Of a stretch of DNA of 64,000 bases, positions 10,313 through 19,614 are shown piece after piece. Each line of letters opens with the position of its first letter. Within the stretch, counting starts at the first letter, position 1. The notes below the pieces were generated by a model. It saw nothing but the letters and a program-made list of their open reading frames with translations. It did not search any database and had not been told where the DNA came from. The DNA comes from Chromobacterium sinusclupearum (GTDB lineage: Bacteria; Pseudomonadota; Gammaproteobacteria; Burkholderiales; Chromobacteriaceae): positions 1 to 64,000 of the forward strand of contig NZ_PPTF01000010.1 of NCBI RefSeq assembly GCF_002902845.1, written 5' to 3'. Made by a program: the position numbers and the translations under genes.

Positions 10313-11097
10313 GACTGAATGCCTTTGTCAGACAAATGGTTGGCCAGGCGGACATAGTCCTCCACCGGCAGATTCTCCGGACGCAGGCCCGGATCGATGC
10401 CCAGCGCGTCCAGATCGGCCACGTCGACCAGGCCCTTGAGATTGTTGCGCAGCGTTTTGCGGCGCTGGGCAAAGGCCTGGATCACCAGTTTTTCCAGCAT
10501 CGCCTCATCGCGCGCCACTCCGCAGCGGCCCGGCGCCGGAATCATCCGCACCACGGCGGAATCGACCTTCGGCGGCGGCCAGAATGCTTCCGGCGGCACG
10601 AACAGGATGTTTTCCATATAGAAGCGGTATTGCAGCATGACGGACAGCCGGCCGTAATCGGCGGTGGACGGCTCGGCCACCATGCGCTCGATCACTTCCT
10701 TCTGCAGCATGAAGTGCATGTCCAGCACGCGGTTGCCGTAGCTGGCCAGGTGGAACAGCAGCGGCGTGGAGATGTTGTACGGCAGGTTGCCGACGATCTT
10801 CAGCGGCTGCTGGCTGACCGAGGCGAAATCGAAGGCCAGCGCGTCGCCGGCGTGGATGGTCAGCTTGTCGGCCGGGTGCTCGGCCTTGAGCCGCTCGATG
10901 ATGTCGCGGTCGATTTCCACCACATGCAGGTGCTTGAGACGCGCCAGCAGCGGTTTGGTGATGGCGCCCAGGCCGGGGCCGATTTCGATGACGATGTCGT
11001 CCGGTTGCGGATTGACCGCGTGGACGATGCCGGCGATGACGCTGGCGTCCTGCAGGAAGTTCTGCCCGAAACGCTTGCGCGGGATGTGATTGCTCAT
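10309..11097 (-). CDS. rsmA: 16S rRNA dimethyladenosine transferase
   Basis: This 262-aa SAM-dependent enzyme dimethylates the two adjacent adenines in the 3'-terminal hairpin of 16S rRNA during 30S maturation. The family start [10 protein letters not shown], the SAM motif [15 protein letters not shown] and the catalytic NLPYNIS are all present. It stands between an MFS pump and gltI rather than in the pdxA-rsmA order common elsewhere. Confidence 0.97.
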   Translation of the reverse strand: MSNHIPRKRFGQNFLQDASVIAGIVHAVNPQPDDIVIEIGPGLGAITKPLLARLKHLHVVEIDRDIIERLKAEHPADKLTIHAGDALAFDFASVSQQPLKIVGNLPYNISTPLLFHLASYGNRVLDMHFMLQKEVIERMVAEPSTADYGRLSVMLQYRFYMENILFVPPEAFWPPPKVDSAVVRMIPAPGRCGVARDEAMLEKLVIQAFAQRRKTLRNNLKGLVDVADLDALGIDPGLRPENLPVEDYVRLANHLSDKGIQS

Positions 11098-11214
11098 GAA
11101 TTTGCCAAATCTTGGAACAGCCGCGATTGTACTCGCGCCGCGGCAAATGTCCCAAGCGATTCAGGCAGTTGGCCTGATTTTCCGCGGCGTGGTTGGAAAA
11201 TCAGGAACCGGCGC

Positions 11215-12423
11215 TCAGGCGCCCGCCGGCGCCGGCACCCCTGGTTGGCGCAGGGCCAGAGCGCAGCCGGCGGACAGCAGCAGCGCCGCTCCGGCCAGCG
11301 CCCACTCGCCCGGCACGGGCAAGGCGGCCAGTCCGGCGGACAGCGCGGCGGCGAACAGCATCTGGCTGCAGCCCAACAACGCGGCGGCGCGGCCGGCGGC
11401 ATGGCTGAACGGCGCCATCGCCAGGCTGCTGGCCGGCCCCAAGGTGAAGGCGAAGCCCACGCTCAACACCGCCACCGGCCCCATGTAATGCCAGGCTTCG
11501 CCGCGGCCGGAAAGCGCCAGCAGCAGCAAGCCGGCCAAGGCCATCAGGCTGAGCCCGCAGTGCAGCAGCGTCTGCAGCGAAAAACGGCCGATCAGCCGCA
11601 GGCTGGCGAAGCTGGCGGCCATGATCAACAAGGCATTGGCGCCGAACAACAGGCCAAAGGTGGTGGCGTCCATCCCGCCGCGGGCGATCAGCACGCCGGG
11701 GGCCAGCGTGACGTAGCTCAGGATCATGCCCAGCGCGGCGCAGCTGCAGGCGCCGTATCGCAGCAGTTCCGGATGGCGCAGCAAATCGGCGCTGCCGATG
11801 CGCTCGGCCCGCGGCGGCGCGGCGGGGCGCGTCTCCGGCATGCGCCAGGCCAGGACGGCGAACGCGGCCAAGGCCAGCGCCGCCAGCAGCTGGAAACAGG
11901 ACGGCCAGCCGTATTGCCGGATCAACAAGCCGCCCAGTGTCGGCGCCAGCGCCGGCACGATGTTGAGCGTGCCGTTGAGCAGGCTGTAGCGGCGGGCGGC
12001 CGCGTGGCCGGAGTAGCAGTCGCGGATCAGGGTGAAGGCGCATACCGTGCTGGCGCTGGCGCCCAGGCCCTGCAGCATGCGCGCCAGCATGAAACCGGAC
12101 AGGGCGCCGCTGCGGCTGGCCAGCAGGGAGGCGGCGGCATAGACCAGCAGGCCGCCCAGCGCGACCGGCCGGCGGCCGATGCGGTCCGCCAGCGGCCCGA
12201 ACAGCAGCTGGCCCAGGCCCAGGCTGAATACGAAGGCGCCGATGCTGGCCGAGGCGTCGGCATGGAATTGGCTGTGCAGCTGGGGCAGCGCCGGCAGGTA
12301 GAGATCAATGCCCAGCGGGTTGAACAGGATCAGCAAAATGGCGACGGCAGTGGCCAAATTGGCGTGACGGGCGTTGAGGCGGACGTGCGGCATGGCGCGA
12401 GACGGCTGGCGGAAAATAGCCAT
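11215..12423 (-). CDS. Bcr/CflA-family multidrug efflux MFS transporter
   Basis: This 402-aa protein has about 12 hydrophobic segments. It carries the drug:H+ antiporter-1 signatures NPLGIDLYLPALPQL at the start of helix 1 and GPLADRIGRRPVALGG in loop 2-3. Bcr/CflA pumps export compounds such as bicyclomycin, sulfonamides or small peptides; the substrate here is unknown. The ATG at 12423 lies in an AT-rich upstream stretch suited to a promoter, and the complete MITE copy B lies a further 75 bp upstream. It follows rsmA on the same strand with a 117-bp gap. Confidence 0.88.
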   Translation of the reverse strand: MAIFRQPSRAMPHVRLNARHANLATAVAILLILFNPLGIDLYLPALPQLHSQFHADASASIGAFVFSLGLGQLLFGPLADRIGRRPVALGGLLVYAAASLLASRSGALSGFMLARMLQGLGASASTVCAFTLIRDCYSGHAAARRYSLLNGTLNIVPALAPTLGGLLIRQYGWPSCFQLLAALALAAFAVLAWRMPETRPAAPPRAERIGSADLLRHPELLRYGACSCAALGMILSYVTLAPGVLIARGGMDATTFGLLFGANALLIMAASFASLRLIGRFSLQTLLHCGLSLMALAGLLLLALSGRGEAWHYMGPVAVLSVGFAFTLGPASSLAMAPFSHAAGRAAALLGCSQMLFAAALSAGLAALPVPGEWALAGAALLLSAGCALALRQPGVPAPAGA

Positions 12424-12498
12424 GATACCAAAACAGTCTATTTATGCTCAATTTGCATAAAATAAATCATTGGTAAGATTGATGGCATGAACGCGCAC

Positions 12499-12768
12499 TA
12501 GGGGCTGTTGACGTTTGGTGGGCGGTCGCGCCGGGATGCGTTTTGCGGCGAATCGAGGCGTTTCGCGCGCCGCATAGTCATTCTCTGCCAGCGCGGAACA
12601 ACGAAGAGTCGGCGCGAAAGGCGCCCGGCCCTGCGGGTTTGGCCGCTTTGGGCCGGAAGCAAGGCGCACAGTCCGCCGCATAGTCATTCTATGCAAGGGC
12701 TGGGCAACGTGGCTTCCGGCCCAAATCGGCTCAAACGCGATCCACTCACCAAACGTCAACAGCCCCTA
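12499..12768 (+). mobile_element. MITE-like element copy B (complete)
   Basis: A 266-bp core is bounded by inverted ends (GGGGCTGTTGACGTTTGGTG at the left and its complement at the right) and flanked by TA on both sides, within CTAG. Inside lie two copies of the motif GCCGCATAGTCATTCT and a 14-bp inverted pair TTTGGGCCGGAAGC (12647-12660 and 12712-12725) enclosing a 51-bp segment. Open frames run through it but have no homology-like character, and no transposase is present. It fills the gap between the efflux gene and maf, where nothing else is seen apart from probable promoter DNA. Confidence 0.88.
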
Positions 12769-12938
12769 GCCTGCCCCGCGCGGCTTACAAACGTTTACCA
12801 ATCCGCGTCCTGGGCCAAGTGCTTGAATCCACGGGCGCGTCACGGCGCAAGCACCGGCCTGTCACGGTGGAAAGATGGTTGGCCGCCTGCCGCTCTGGTA
12901 ACCTAGGCGACAGCCAAAGAACAAACGAGCAGCCTGAC

Positions 12939-13535
12939 ATGATCGCCAATGACAATAGAATATATCTCGCTTCCGGCAGCCCCCGCCGGCGCGAGATCCT
13001 GGAGCAGCTTGGCCTGAATCTGGAGCGCATCCACGCCGACATCGACGAAACGGTGTGTCCGGGCGAGGACGCCGTCGCTTACACCGAGCGGCTGGCGCGC
13101 GAGAAGGCCGAGGCGGGCTGGCAGGTGGTGGCGTCCTGCGGCCTGCCGGAGCGCCCGCTGCTGGCTGCCGACACCACCGTGACCCAGGATGGCGAAATCT
13201 TCGGCAAGCCGGAAGACGCCGCCGACGCCCGCCGCATGCTGCTGGCCTTCTCCGGCCGCAGCCACCAGGCGATCACCAGCGTGGCGGTCAGGCGCGGCGA
13301 CAAGCTGCTCATCCAGACTTCGGTCACCGACGTTTATTTCAAGAAGCTGTCCGACGCTGAAATCCAGCGCTACATCGACAGCGGCGAACCGTTCGACAAG
13401 GCCGGCGGCTATGGCATACAGGGCCGCGCCGGCGTGTTCATCGAGCGCATCGCGGGCAGCTACACCGGCGTGATGGGCCTGCCGGTGTATGAAACCGCCT
13501 TGCTGCTGGCCGAGTTCGGCTTCGATCTGCCGTAA
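12939..13535 (+). CDS. maf: Maf-family nucleoside triphosphate pyrophosphatase
   Basis: This 198-aa cytosolic house-cleaning enzyme hydrolyses non-canonical or pyrimidine nucleoside triphosphates. The Maf start LASGSPRRREILEQLG, the metal-site ADTTV, the conserved KPED and the DKAGGYGIQG region are present, which suggests the dTTP/UTPase (YhdE-like) subgroup. The start was set at MIANDNR because upstream residues are not family-like. It is 16 bp from rng, an order (maf-rng) conserved in many proteobacteria. Confidence 0.93.
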   Translation: MIANDNRIYLASGSPRRREILEQLGLNLERIHADIDETVCPGEDAVAYTERLAREKAEAGWQVVASCGLPERPLLAADTTVTQDGEIFGKPEDAADARRMLLAFSGRSHQAITSVAVRRGDKLLIQTSVTDVYFKKLSDAEIQRYIDSGEPFDKAGGYGIQGRAGVFIERIAGSYTGVMGLPVYETALLLAEFGFDLP

Positions 13536-13551
13536 GCCAAAGGACGCCATC

Positions 13552-15048
13552 ATGCTGCATCAATCGATAGCCCTGCCGCGCGACCTGCCGCGCCCGCAGG
13601 AACAGATACTGGTCAATATCACGCCGCAGGAAACCCGCGTCGCCGTGCTGGAAGAAGGCGTGGTGCAGGAATTGCACGTGGAACGCGCCGCCAGCCGCGG
13701 CATCGTCGGCAATATCTATCTGGGCCAGGTGAAGCGCGTGCTGCCGGGCATGCAGAGCGCCTTCATCGAGATCGGCCTGGAGCGCGCCGCCTTCCTGCAC
13801 ATCGCCGACGTGCTGGAGCAGCGCCAGCATCCCACCGAGCCGCAGCGCATCGAGAAGATGCTGTTCGAGGGCCAGACCGTGCTGGTGCAGGTGATCAAGG
13901 ACCCGATCGGCACCAAGGGCGCGCGGCTGTCGACGCAGATCTCGCTCGCCGGCCGTTTCCTGGTGCATCTGCCGCAGGAAGAACACATCGGCGTGTCGCA
14001 AAAGATAGAAAGCGACAGCGAGCGCCACAACCTGAAGGCGCGGCTGGAGAAGCTGCTGCCGGCCGGCAGCCCCAGGGGCTACATCATCCGCACCAGCGCC
14101 GAAACCGCGCGCGACGACGAGCTGGCGGCCGACGTCGAGTACCTGTCCAAGCTGTGGACCGACATCAAGCAGAAGTCGCAGACGCTGCCGGCGCAAAGCC
14201 TGCTGTACGACGATTTGCCGCTGGCGGTGCGGGTGCTGCGCGACATGGTCAGCGGCTACACCGAAAAAGTGCTGGTGGACTCTAACGAGAACTACAGCCG
14301 CATGGTGGAGTTCGCCGAACAATACGTACAGATCGCCGTGGACAAGATCGAGCGCTACGCCGGCGAGCGGCCGCTGTTCGAGCTGCACGGCATCGAGGCC
14401 GAGATCGACAAGGCCTTGGCGCGCCGCGTCAACCTGAAGTTCGGCGGCTATCTGATCATCGACCAGACCGAGGCGATGACGACGATAGACGTCAACACCG
14501 GCGGCTTCGTCGGCAACCGCAACTTCGACGAGACCATCTTCAAGACCAATCTGGAAGCCACCCAGGTCATCGCCCGCCAGCTGCGGCTGCGCAATCTGGG
14601 CGGCATCGTCATTGTCGATTTCATCGACATGGACAGCGACGAGCACCAGGCGGCGGTGCTGTCCGAGCTGGCCAAGGCCATGGCGCGCGACCGTACCCGG
14701 GTGACGCTGAACGGCTTCACCAGCCTGGGGCTGGTGGAAATCACCCGCAAGCGCACCCGCGAAAGCCTGGCCCATGTGTTGTGCGAGCCCTGCCCCACCT
14801 GTCAGGGCCGCGGCGAGATCAAGACGGCGCAGACGGTGTGCTACGAGATCCAGCGCGAGATCGTGCGCGAGGCGCGGCAGTACGACGCCAAGAGCTATCG
14901 CATCCTGGCGGCGCAGTCGGTGATCGACATGTTCCTGGACGAGGAGTCGCAGAGCCTGGCGATGCTGGTGGACTTCATCGGCAAGCCGGTGTCGCTATCG
15001 GTGGAGTCGAGCTACACGCAGGAGCAGTTTGACGTGGTCTTGCTGTGA
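13552..15048 (+). CDS. rng: Ribonuclease G
   Basis: This 498-aa endoribonuclease takes part in 5' maturation of 16S rRNA and mRNA decay. An S1-like RNA-binding domain (IYLGQVKRVLPGMQSAFIEIG) leads into the RNase E/G catalytic core with the Mg-binding region DVNTGGFVGNRN and VDFIDMDS. The Zn-link cysteines CEPCPTCQGRGEI are present. There is no long C-terminal scaffold, so it is RNase G and not E. The N-terminus carries about 15 residues (HQSIALPRDLPRPQ) before the usual EQILVNITPQETRVA start; an AAAGGA ribosome site supports this longer form. Confidence 0.94.
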   Translation: MLHQSIALPRDLPRPQEQILVNITPQETRVAVLEEGVVQELHVERAASRGIVGNIYLGQVKRVLPGMQSAFIEIGLERAAFLHIADVLEQRQHPTEPQRIEKMLFEGQTVLVQVIKDPIGTKGARLSTQISLAGRFLVHLPQEEHIGVSQKIESDSERHNLKARLEKLLPAGSPRGYIIRTSAETARDDELAADVEYLSKLWTDIKQKSQTLPAQSLLYDDLPLAVRVLRDMVSGYTEKVLVDSNENYSRMVEFAEQYVQIAVDKIERYAGERPLFELHGIEAEIDKALARRVNLKFGGYLIIDQTEAMTTIDVNTGGFVGNRNFDETIFKTNLEATQVIARQLRLRNLGGIVIVDFIDMDSDEHQAAVLSELAKAMARDRTRVTLNGFTSLGLVEITRKRTRESLAHVLCEPCPTCQGRGEIKTAQTVCYEIQREIVREARQYDAKSYRILAAQSVIDMFLDEESQSLAMLVDFIGKPVSLSVESSYTQEQFDVVLL

Positions 15049-15049
15049 G

Positions 15050-15085
15050 GTAGGACGGAAGCCCGGCATGGCCGGGCGTTCCGCC
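15050..15085 (+). repeat. REP-like palindromic repeat
   Basis: A 36-bp imperfect palindrome begins GTAGGACGGAAGCCCGGC and folds into a GC-rich hairpin. The reverse complement of 22791-22826 matches it at all but two positions, so it is a dispersed repeat. It begins 2 bp after the rng stop. Confidence 0.7.
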
Positions 15086-15117
15086 GGTTACGCTGTCGCG
15101 GGACGGCCATCCAGCAA

Positions 15118-15149
15118 CGGGCAAGCGCGGCATCGCGCTTGCCCGTTTT
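15118..15149 (+). terminator. Rho-independent terminator of rng
   Basis: A 12-bp perfect stem (CGGGCAAGCGCG/CGCGCTTGCCCG) with loop GCAT is followed by TTTT. Confidence 0.85.
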
Positions 15150-15261
15150 GCTTGGCGCGACAGCTAGCCGCGGGCGCATTGTGGATAAAAGATGATTTCG
15201 TGGCTTGGTGTGGATAAGTTTCCGACGCGCTGAGTCAGCCGCGTCGCGCTCGCTCAAGCGC

Positions 15262-16494
15262 TTACCAGGGACGCTGCGACGCTGGGCAGAGCGGCGCCAC
15301 CGCTTGATTGCTGCCGGTGTCGACAAAACCATCGCTGACCCACAGGCCGGCCGAGGTCTGGTTCCAGATGTCGGTTCTGCCCCAGACGCCCTCCACCGGC
15401 TCGGCGCGGACATGGCAAACCAGCGCCACGCTCTCGCCGCGCTTGGCCTTGCCGCCGATCTGCGCGCTGAGGCTGGGCGAGATGCGCAAGTTGACGTGGC
15501 TGTTTCCCGCTTTGGGCGTGGCCACGCCGCTCAAGCCAGCAGGCGGCTGCGAAGGCGGCGCGGGTTCCGCGCCGTCATGGTAATGCACCAGCCGGCCGCC
15601 GACATTCACCCGGCTGCCATCGCGTTGCGCATAGCCCTGATAGGCGCGGTTGCCGGCAAAGAACTGCCAGCCGCCCAGGCGCTTGCGGTTGACCGGTTCC
15701 GCCTGTCCTTGGTAGATCAGGGAAAAATGGACATGCGGCCCGGTGGTGCTGCCGCCGCAGGGCAGGCCGTTGCCTATCGTCCCCAAGTACGCGCCCTTGT
15801 CCAGCCGTTGGCCGTCGGGCGCGGAGGTCAAATTGATCATGTGGTAGTAAGTGGTGGAATAGCCATTGTCATGCACCAGCTTCACCAGCGCGCTGCCGTT
15901 GCGCACGCAGCTTTTGTAAATCACGCCGGCTTGCGGCGCCAGCACCTTGCCATCGCCGCCGGCAAAGTCGATCGAGTCATAGGGCTGGCTTTCGCCGCTA
16001 TAACCATGCGGCCCGCCCGTCATGTTCCAGGCTGCGCCCGCGCGCCAGGGCAAGCCGAGGCCGGTGTTTTCCGGCGCCAGCCGTTTGGATGCGGCCAGTT
16101 GGCTGCGCCAGGCGCGCTTTTCCGCGTCGCTCAGCCAGCCGGCTGGCGATTGCTCCAATAACTCGGCGAAACGCGGGTCGTCGTCCAGCGCCAGCTGCCA
16201 GCCTTCAGCTTGGCGCCGGGCCAGAAACAGGCGCGACACCGGCACCCGGTCTGCGCCGGTCATTTGAACCGGCAAGGGCTGGGTGGCCGAGCCGAGCACC
16301 CAGCGGCGGTCCGGCGTTTCGTGATGGGTTTCCACCAGCGTTTCCATCTGCGACCCGCTGGCTGGCGGCTGTGTTTGCCGCAGCGCCCGGCTGGCGGTCA
16401 GGCGCAGGCTGTCATCGTGCGTGGCTTGAGCCGCCATGGCGGCGCCGGCGGCGAGCAGGGAGATCAGGGAGACAATGGAAATGAACGGTTTCAT
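15262..16494 (-). CDS. Secreted LasA-type M23 metallopeptidase precursor
   Basis: This 410-aa preproenzyme has a signal peptide (about 1-22), a propeptide to about residue 145 and an M23 peptidase domain. A C-terminal SH3-like region (about 310-400) is probably used for wall or substrate binding. The zinc ligands fit LasA/beta-lytic protease: His163, Asp176 and His256, with His218 and His254 as catalytic histidines; the 13-residue His-Asp spacing equals that of LasA. Such enzymes cut glycine-rich peptide bridges in staphylococcal walls or elastin. The start MKPFISIVSL is chosen for its signal peptide. It converges on rng across the bidirectional hairpin. Confidence 0.88.
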   Translation of the reverse strand: MKPFISIVSLISLLAAGAAMAAQATHDDSLRLTASRALRQTQPPASGSQMETLVETHHETPDRRWVLGSATQPLPVQMTGADRVPVSRLFLARRQAEGWQLALDDDPRFAELLEQSPAGWLSDAEKRAWRSQLAASKRLAPENTGLGLPWRAGAAWNMTGGPHGYSGESQPYDSIDFAGGDGKVLAPQAGVIYKSCVRNGSALVKLVHDNGYSTTYYHMINLTSAPDGQRLDKGAYLGTIGNGLPCGGSTTGPHVHFSLIYQGQAEPVNRKRLGGWQFFAGNRAYQGYAQRDGSRVNVGGRLVHYHDGAEPAPPSQPPAGLSGVATPKAGNSHVNLRISPSLSAQIGGKAKRGESVALVCHVRAEPVEGVWGRTDIWNQTSAGLWVSDGFVDTGSNQAVAPLCPASQRPW

Positions 16495-16641
16495 TGCGGG
16501 CTCCTCATCGTTGTGAGCGTGCGGTGCAAGGCCGGATGGCCGTTTGCGACCATAGCCGGTAAACCACTGGGGGACAGCTGGCCTTACGTATGACGGGATG
16601 GCTGGAACTTTGGCAGGGATGGCGGTTTGGCGTGCGCTCGG

Positions 16642-16661
16642 CAAACGTCGACAGTCACTAG
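16642..16661 (-). repeat. Possible decayed end of the MITE family
   Basis: This 20-bp stretch matches the MITE terminal sequence CAAACGTCAACAGCCCCTAG at 17 of 20 positions and ends in the same CTAG. No adjoining internal sequence is recognisable, so chance similarity is possible. Confidence 0.4.
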
Positions 16662-16727
16662 GCCCGGCAAACCCGCTACACTCAAAATGACATTCTCGTG
16701 ACGGTTATGCGACAGGAGGGGAAAGCC

Positions 16728-16997
16728 ATGGACGCGCTCAGCCGTGAAAACCTGCTGTGCCTGATGGAGGACGTGGAGGCGGAGGACCCGATCGACTACG
16801 CCGACCTGCCGTTTGACGAACAAAACCTACGCGAGCTGATCGTCGATTCGCTGTTGGAGCGGGAGCTGGTATTCCGCGCCGAGGAGCCGGACGAGGCCAA
16901 GCGCATGCTGGTGTATCTGGCCGCCACCGCCCGGCTGACGCTGGAAAACATGGTGCTGCACGCCCGCTTGCTGCGCGCCGGGCTGGAGGACGGTTAA
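16728..16997 (+). CDS. Conserved small acidic protein of unknown function
   Basis: This 89-aa cytosolic protein has no recognised domain. It is rich in Glu, Asp and Leu and predicted to be mostly helical, with repeated acidic-hydrophobic patterning (EDVEAEDPIDYADLPFDEQN). An AGGAGGGG ribosome site 8 bp ahead of ATG 16728 decides the start and argues for real translation. A strong hairpin follows the stop. No function is proposed. Confidence 0.7.
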   Translation: MDALSRENLLCLMEDVEAEDPIDYADLPFDEQNLRELIVDSLLERELVFRAEEPDEAKRMLVYLAATARLTLENMVLHARLLRAGLEDG

Positions 16998-17028
16998 GGC
17001 CGCTCGCCGCGGTTTTCGGCGAGCGGCC
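16998..17028 (+). terminator. Strong hairpin, possible terminator
   Basis: A 12-bp perfect stem GGCCGCTCGCCG/CGGCGAGCGGCC with a 7-nt loop lies directly after the small acidic protein gene. There is no T-run downstream, so it may only protect the 3' end. Confidence 0.45.
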
Positions 17029-17208
17029 CTGGCCTTGATGGCAGTGGATTGTGCTCGTCAACCTGCCGGCTGAAGTCCCGTCCACGCATGACCGTGCGAT
17101 TTGACAGGCTGTCGCGTTGAGCAGAACACACTGTCAAATGGCCAAAATAAACATTTGGCATGGCGGGTGGTATGCTGTTCATCCCACTTCTTCCTTCAGG
17201 ATGACCCC

Positions 17209-17826
17209 ATGCTCCGCCTGCTCGGCCGCGCCAACTCCATCAATGTCCGCAAGGTGCTGTGGACCTGTCATGAAATCGGCCTCGACTACCAACGCGAGGA
17301 CTGGGGACGCGGCTTCCGGCCGGTGACCGATCCCGACTTCCTGGCGCTGAACCCCTTCGCGCAAATCCCGGCGCTGGTCGATGGCGACACCGCGCTGTCC
17401 GAATCGAACACCATCTGCCGCTACCTGGCCGCCAAACATGGCCGCCATGATCTGTTGCCGCAGGAAGCCGCCCAGCGCGCCCAAGTCGAAAAATGGATGG
17501 ATTGGCAGCTCAGCGAGCTGAACGGCAGCTGGATGTATGCCTTCCATGCGCTAAGCCGCAACAGTCCGGATCACCAGGACCCGGCGCGCATCGCCGAAAG
17601 CGTGGCGGCGTGGAAAAAGCAGATGGCGGTGCTGGAGTCGCAACTGGGCGAACGCTGGATCCTGGGCGAAACCTTCACCCTGGCCGACATCGTGCTGGGC
17701 GTGTCGGTCCAGCGCTGGTTGCTCACCCCGTTCGACAAGCCGGCGCTGCCGAAGGCCGAGGCTTATTTCGAGCGCTTGCGCCAGCGGCCGGCCTATCGCG
17801 CCCACGGCGGCGAGGGCGTCGCCTGA
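17209..17826 (+). CDS. Glutathione S-transferase
   Basis: This 205-aa cytosolic protein has a thioredoxin-like N-terminal half (MLRLLGRANSINVRKVLW, with cis-proline motif AQIPALVD and glutathione-binding LSESNTICRYLA). The C-terminal half is all-helical with the capping GETFTLADIVLG motif. The serine in the first helix region (ANS) suggests a theta/beta-like active site. The start MLRLLGR is chosen because the fold starts there. Substrates are unknown; detoxification or stress roles are usual. The O-methyltransferase follows after 64 bp and may be co-transcribed. Confidence 0.88.
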   Translation: MLRLLGRANSINVRKVLWTCHEIGLDYQREDWGRGFRPVTDPDFLALNPFAQIPALVDGDTALSESNTICRYLAAKHGRHDLLPQEAAQRAQVEKWMDWQLSELNGSWMYAFHALSRNSPDHQDPARIAESVAAWKKQMAVLESQLGERWILGETFTLADIVLGVSVQRWLLTPFDKPALPKAEAYFERLRQRPAYRAHGGEGVA

Positions 17827-17890
17827 GCGCGGTCCCTTTTCGGTTTGCAAGCCTGCTTCAAGCAGGCCGCCCCCCACCTAGGAGAATGAG

Positions 17891-18559
17891 ATGCACGACG
17901 CACAATGGACCGTCCTGGATGACTACTACAGCGCGGCGCTGGTGAAGCAAGACGCCGCGCTGGAAGCGGCGCTGGCCGACAGCGCGGCCGCCGGTTTGCC
18001 GGCGATCAATGTGGCGCCGAATCAGGGCAAGTTCTTGAACTTGCTGGCCCGTATCCATGGCGCGAAGCGGATTCTGGAGATCGGCACCTTGGGCGGCTAC
18101 AGCACCATCTGGCTGGCGCGCGCCTTGCCGGCGGACGGCAGGCTGGTGACGCTGGAGTTCGAGCCGCGCCATGTCGAGATCGCCGCCGCCAACCTCAAAC
18201 GCGCCGGCGTGGCGGACAAGGTGGAAATTCTGCAAGGCGCGGCGGCGGATTCGCTGCAGCGGCTGATCGCGCAAGGCGCGGCGCCGTTTGACTTCATCTT
18301 CATCGACGCCGACAAGCCCAACAATCCGGTCTATCTGGAGCTGGCGCTGCAGCTGTCCCGCCCCGGCACGGTCATCGTCGGCGACAATGTGGCGCGCGGC
18401 GGCGCGGTGGCGGATGCAGGCAGCGCTGACCCCGCCATCCAGGGCATACGCCGCTTCATCGAGCTGATGGGGGCTAATCCTCGCCTGTCCGCAACCGCGG
18501 TGCAGACCGTGGGAGCCAAGGGTCATGACGGTTTCGCCTTGGCCATCGTCGAGCGCTGA
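17891..18559 (+). CDS. SAM-dependent O-methyltransferase (caffeoyl-CoA / COMT family 3)
   Basis: This 222-aa protein has a class I methyltransferase fold: SAM motif EIGTLGGYSTIWLARALP, acidic residue in LEFEP, and metal-binding DFIFIDADKPNNPVYLE with a following GDNVARGG. The family methylates catechol-type hydroxyls with a divalent cation. A TAGGAGAATGAG ribosome site precedes the ATG. It follows the GST gene and ends at a bidirectional terminator. Confidence 0.9.
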   Translation: MHDAQWTVLDDYYSAALVKQDAALEAALADSAAAGLPAINVAPNQGKFLNLLARIHGAKRILEIGTLGGYSTIWLARALPADGRLVTLEFEPRHVEIAAANLKRAGVADKVEILQGAAADSLQRLIAQGAAPFDFIFIDADKPNNPVYLELALQLSRPGTVIVGDNVARGGAVADAGSADPAIQGIRRFIELMGANPRLSATAVQTVGAKGHDGFALAIVER

Positions 18560-18570
18560 TCAGGCAAGCA

Positions 18571-18605
18571 AAACGGGCAGCGGTTCACGCCAGCTGCCCG
18601 TTTTT
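18571..18605. terminator. Bidirectional terminator
   Basis: The stem AAACGGGCAGC/GCTGCCCGTTT with T-runs on both strands lies between the converging O-methyltransferase and BPSS1780-like genes. Confidence 0.85.
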
Positions 18606-18623
18606 CTATGCGGCTCCCGCTTA

Positions 18624-19373
18624 TCACTGGGCGGCCGGCTGCGGCTGGCCGAACACGTCTTTCCAGCTGGTGTAAGCGGTGACGAAGGCGATGGGGCACC
18701 ACAACAGCAGGCCCAGGCCTAGCGTCAGCATGGCCGGAATCAGCAGCAGGCCCAGCACCAGGCCGGCCACCAGCATCGGCAGCCAGTTGGACAGGCCGGC
18801 GCGCAGGCTGGCCTGAATGGCCTGCCACGGCGAGACATTTTCCAGCGCCACCAGAGACGGGGCGAACCAGTAGCTGAGGCTGACGACGAACATCACCAGC
18901 GACATCACCAGCAGCAGCAGGGCGACGAAGCCGCCGGCCGCCGCCGGCTTGGCATCGATGGCCAGATGGCCGCTCGCCATGCCGCTCATCACCCCGGTGG
19001 ACACCCCGGCCATGCCGACGATCAGCATCGCCGCCGCCATCAGCGCGAAGAATATCGCGCCCACCTGCAGCAGCGGGCCGGGCATCAGGCGGAAGCCGGC
19101 GAACAGGTCGGCCAGCTCCAGCTCCTCGCCGCGTTCGGACTTGCGCGCGGCCATCACGAAAGCGCCGGCGAACACCGGGCCGATGATGGCCCCGATCAGG
19201 CCGCCGATGAACGGCACCAGGTTGATCACAAAATGGATCATCAAGTAGACCAGGGTCAGCAGCACCCAGGTCAGGGGCTGCTCGCGCACGATGTAAAACG
19301 CTTCCACGCACCAGCGCCAGCCGCGGCCGGCGCCCACTTTGCGGGCTGGGGGCGGGGTGTCGAATGACTGCAT
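18624..19373 (-). CDS. BPSS1780-like integral membrane protein
   Basis: This 249-aa inner-membrane protein has about five to six hydrophobic helices (for example LTWVLLTLVYLMIHFVINL, ALLLLVMSLVMFVVSLS and LPMLVAGLVLGLLLIPAML). The central AFVMAARKSERGEELELADLFAGF and the helix-capping SPWQAIQASLRAGLSNW resemble the proteobacterial BPSS1780 family of unknown function. The start MQSFDTPPPARKVGAG is supported by GGAG upstream and leaves a cytosolic N-terminus. It is divergent from tkt. Confidence 0.75.
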   Translation of the reverse strand: MQSFDTPPPARKVGAGRGWRWCVEAFYIVREQPLTWVLLTLVYLMIHFVINLVPFIGGLIGAIIGPVFAGAFVMAARKSERGEELELADLFAGFRLMPGPLLQVGAIFFALMAAAMLIVGMAGVSTGVMSGMASGHLAIDAKPAAAGGFVALLLLVMSLVMFVVSLSYWFAPSLVALENVSPWQAIQASLRAGLSNWLPMLVAGLVLGLLLIPAMLTLGLGLLLWCPIAFVTAYTSWKDVFGQPQPAAQ

Positions 19374-19487
19374 ATTCGGTCTCCGTTGCGGCGCATGCTG
19401 CGCCGGATTTGGGGGAAAGAAGGCTAGACCATGCCGTCTGTACATGGTTCTGCTTGATTCTACTCAATTTGTGTGTGGGATGGCTGG

Positions 19488-19517
19488 TTGCCGGAAAGTG
19501 CCAAAATCGGCGATAAT
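19488..19517 (+). promoter_or_regulatory. Candidate sigma70 promoter of tkt
   Basis: TTGCCG and GATAAT are separated by 18 bp and lie about 100 bp before the transketolase start, in the 241-bp divergent gap. Confidence 0.35.
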
Positions 19518-19614
19518 CCGGCGGTTTTGCGACGGTAGACCCATGTCGCCAGCAGCATAGAGCGGATGGAAGAACCGTCGTTCCGGTTCCCAATAGTCTT
19601 GAGGTTTTACCGAA

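Noticed and set aside
12448..12906. Open reading frames of ~100 aa running through element copy B (and equivalents through copy C)
   Set aside because: They are kept open by high GC and by the palindromic structure. The amino-acid strings appear on both strands and in both copies in scrambled order, and no ribosome site precedes them.
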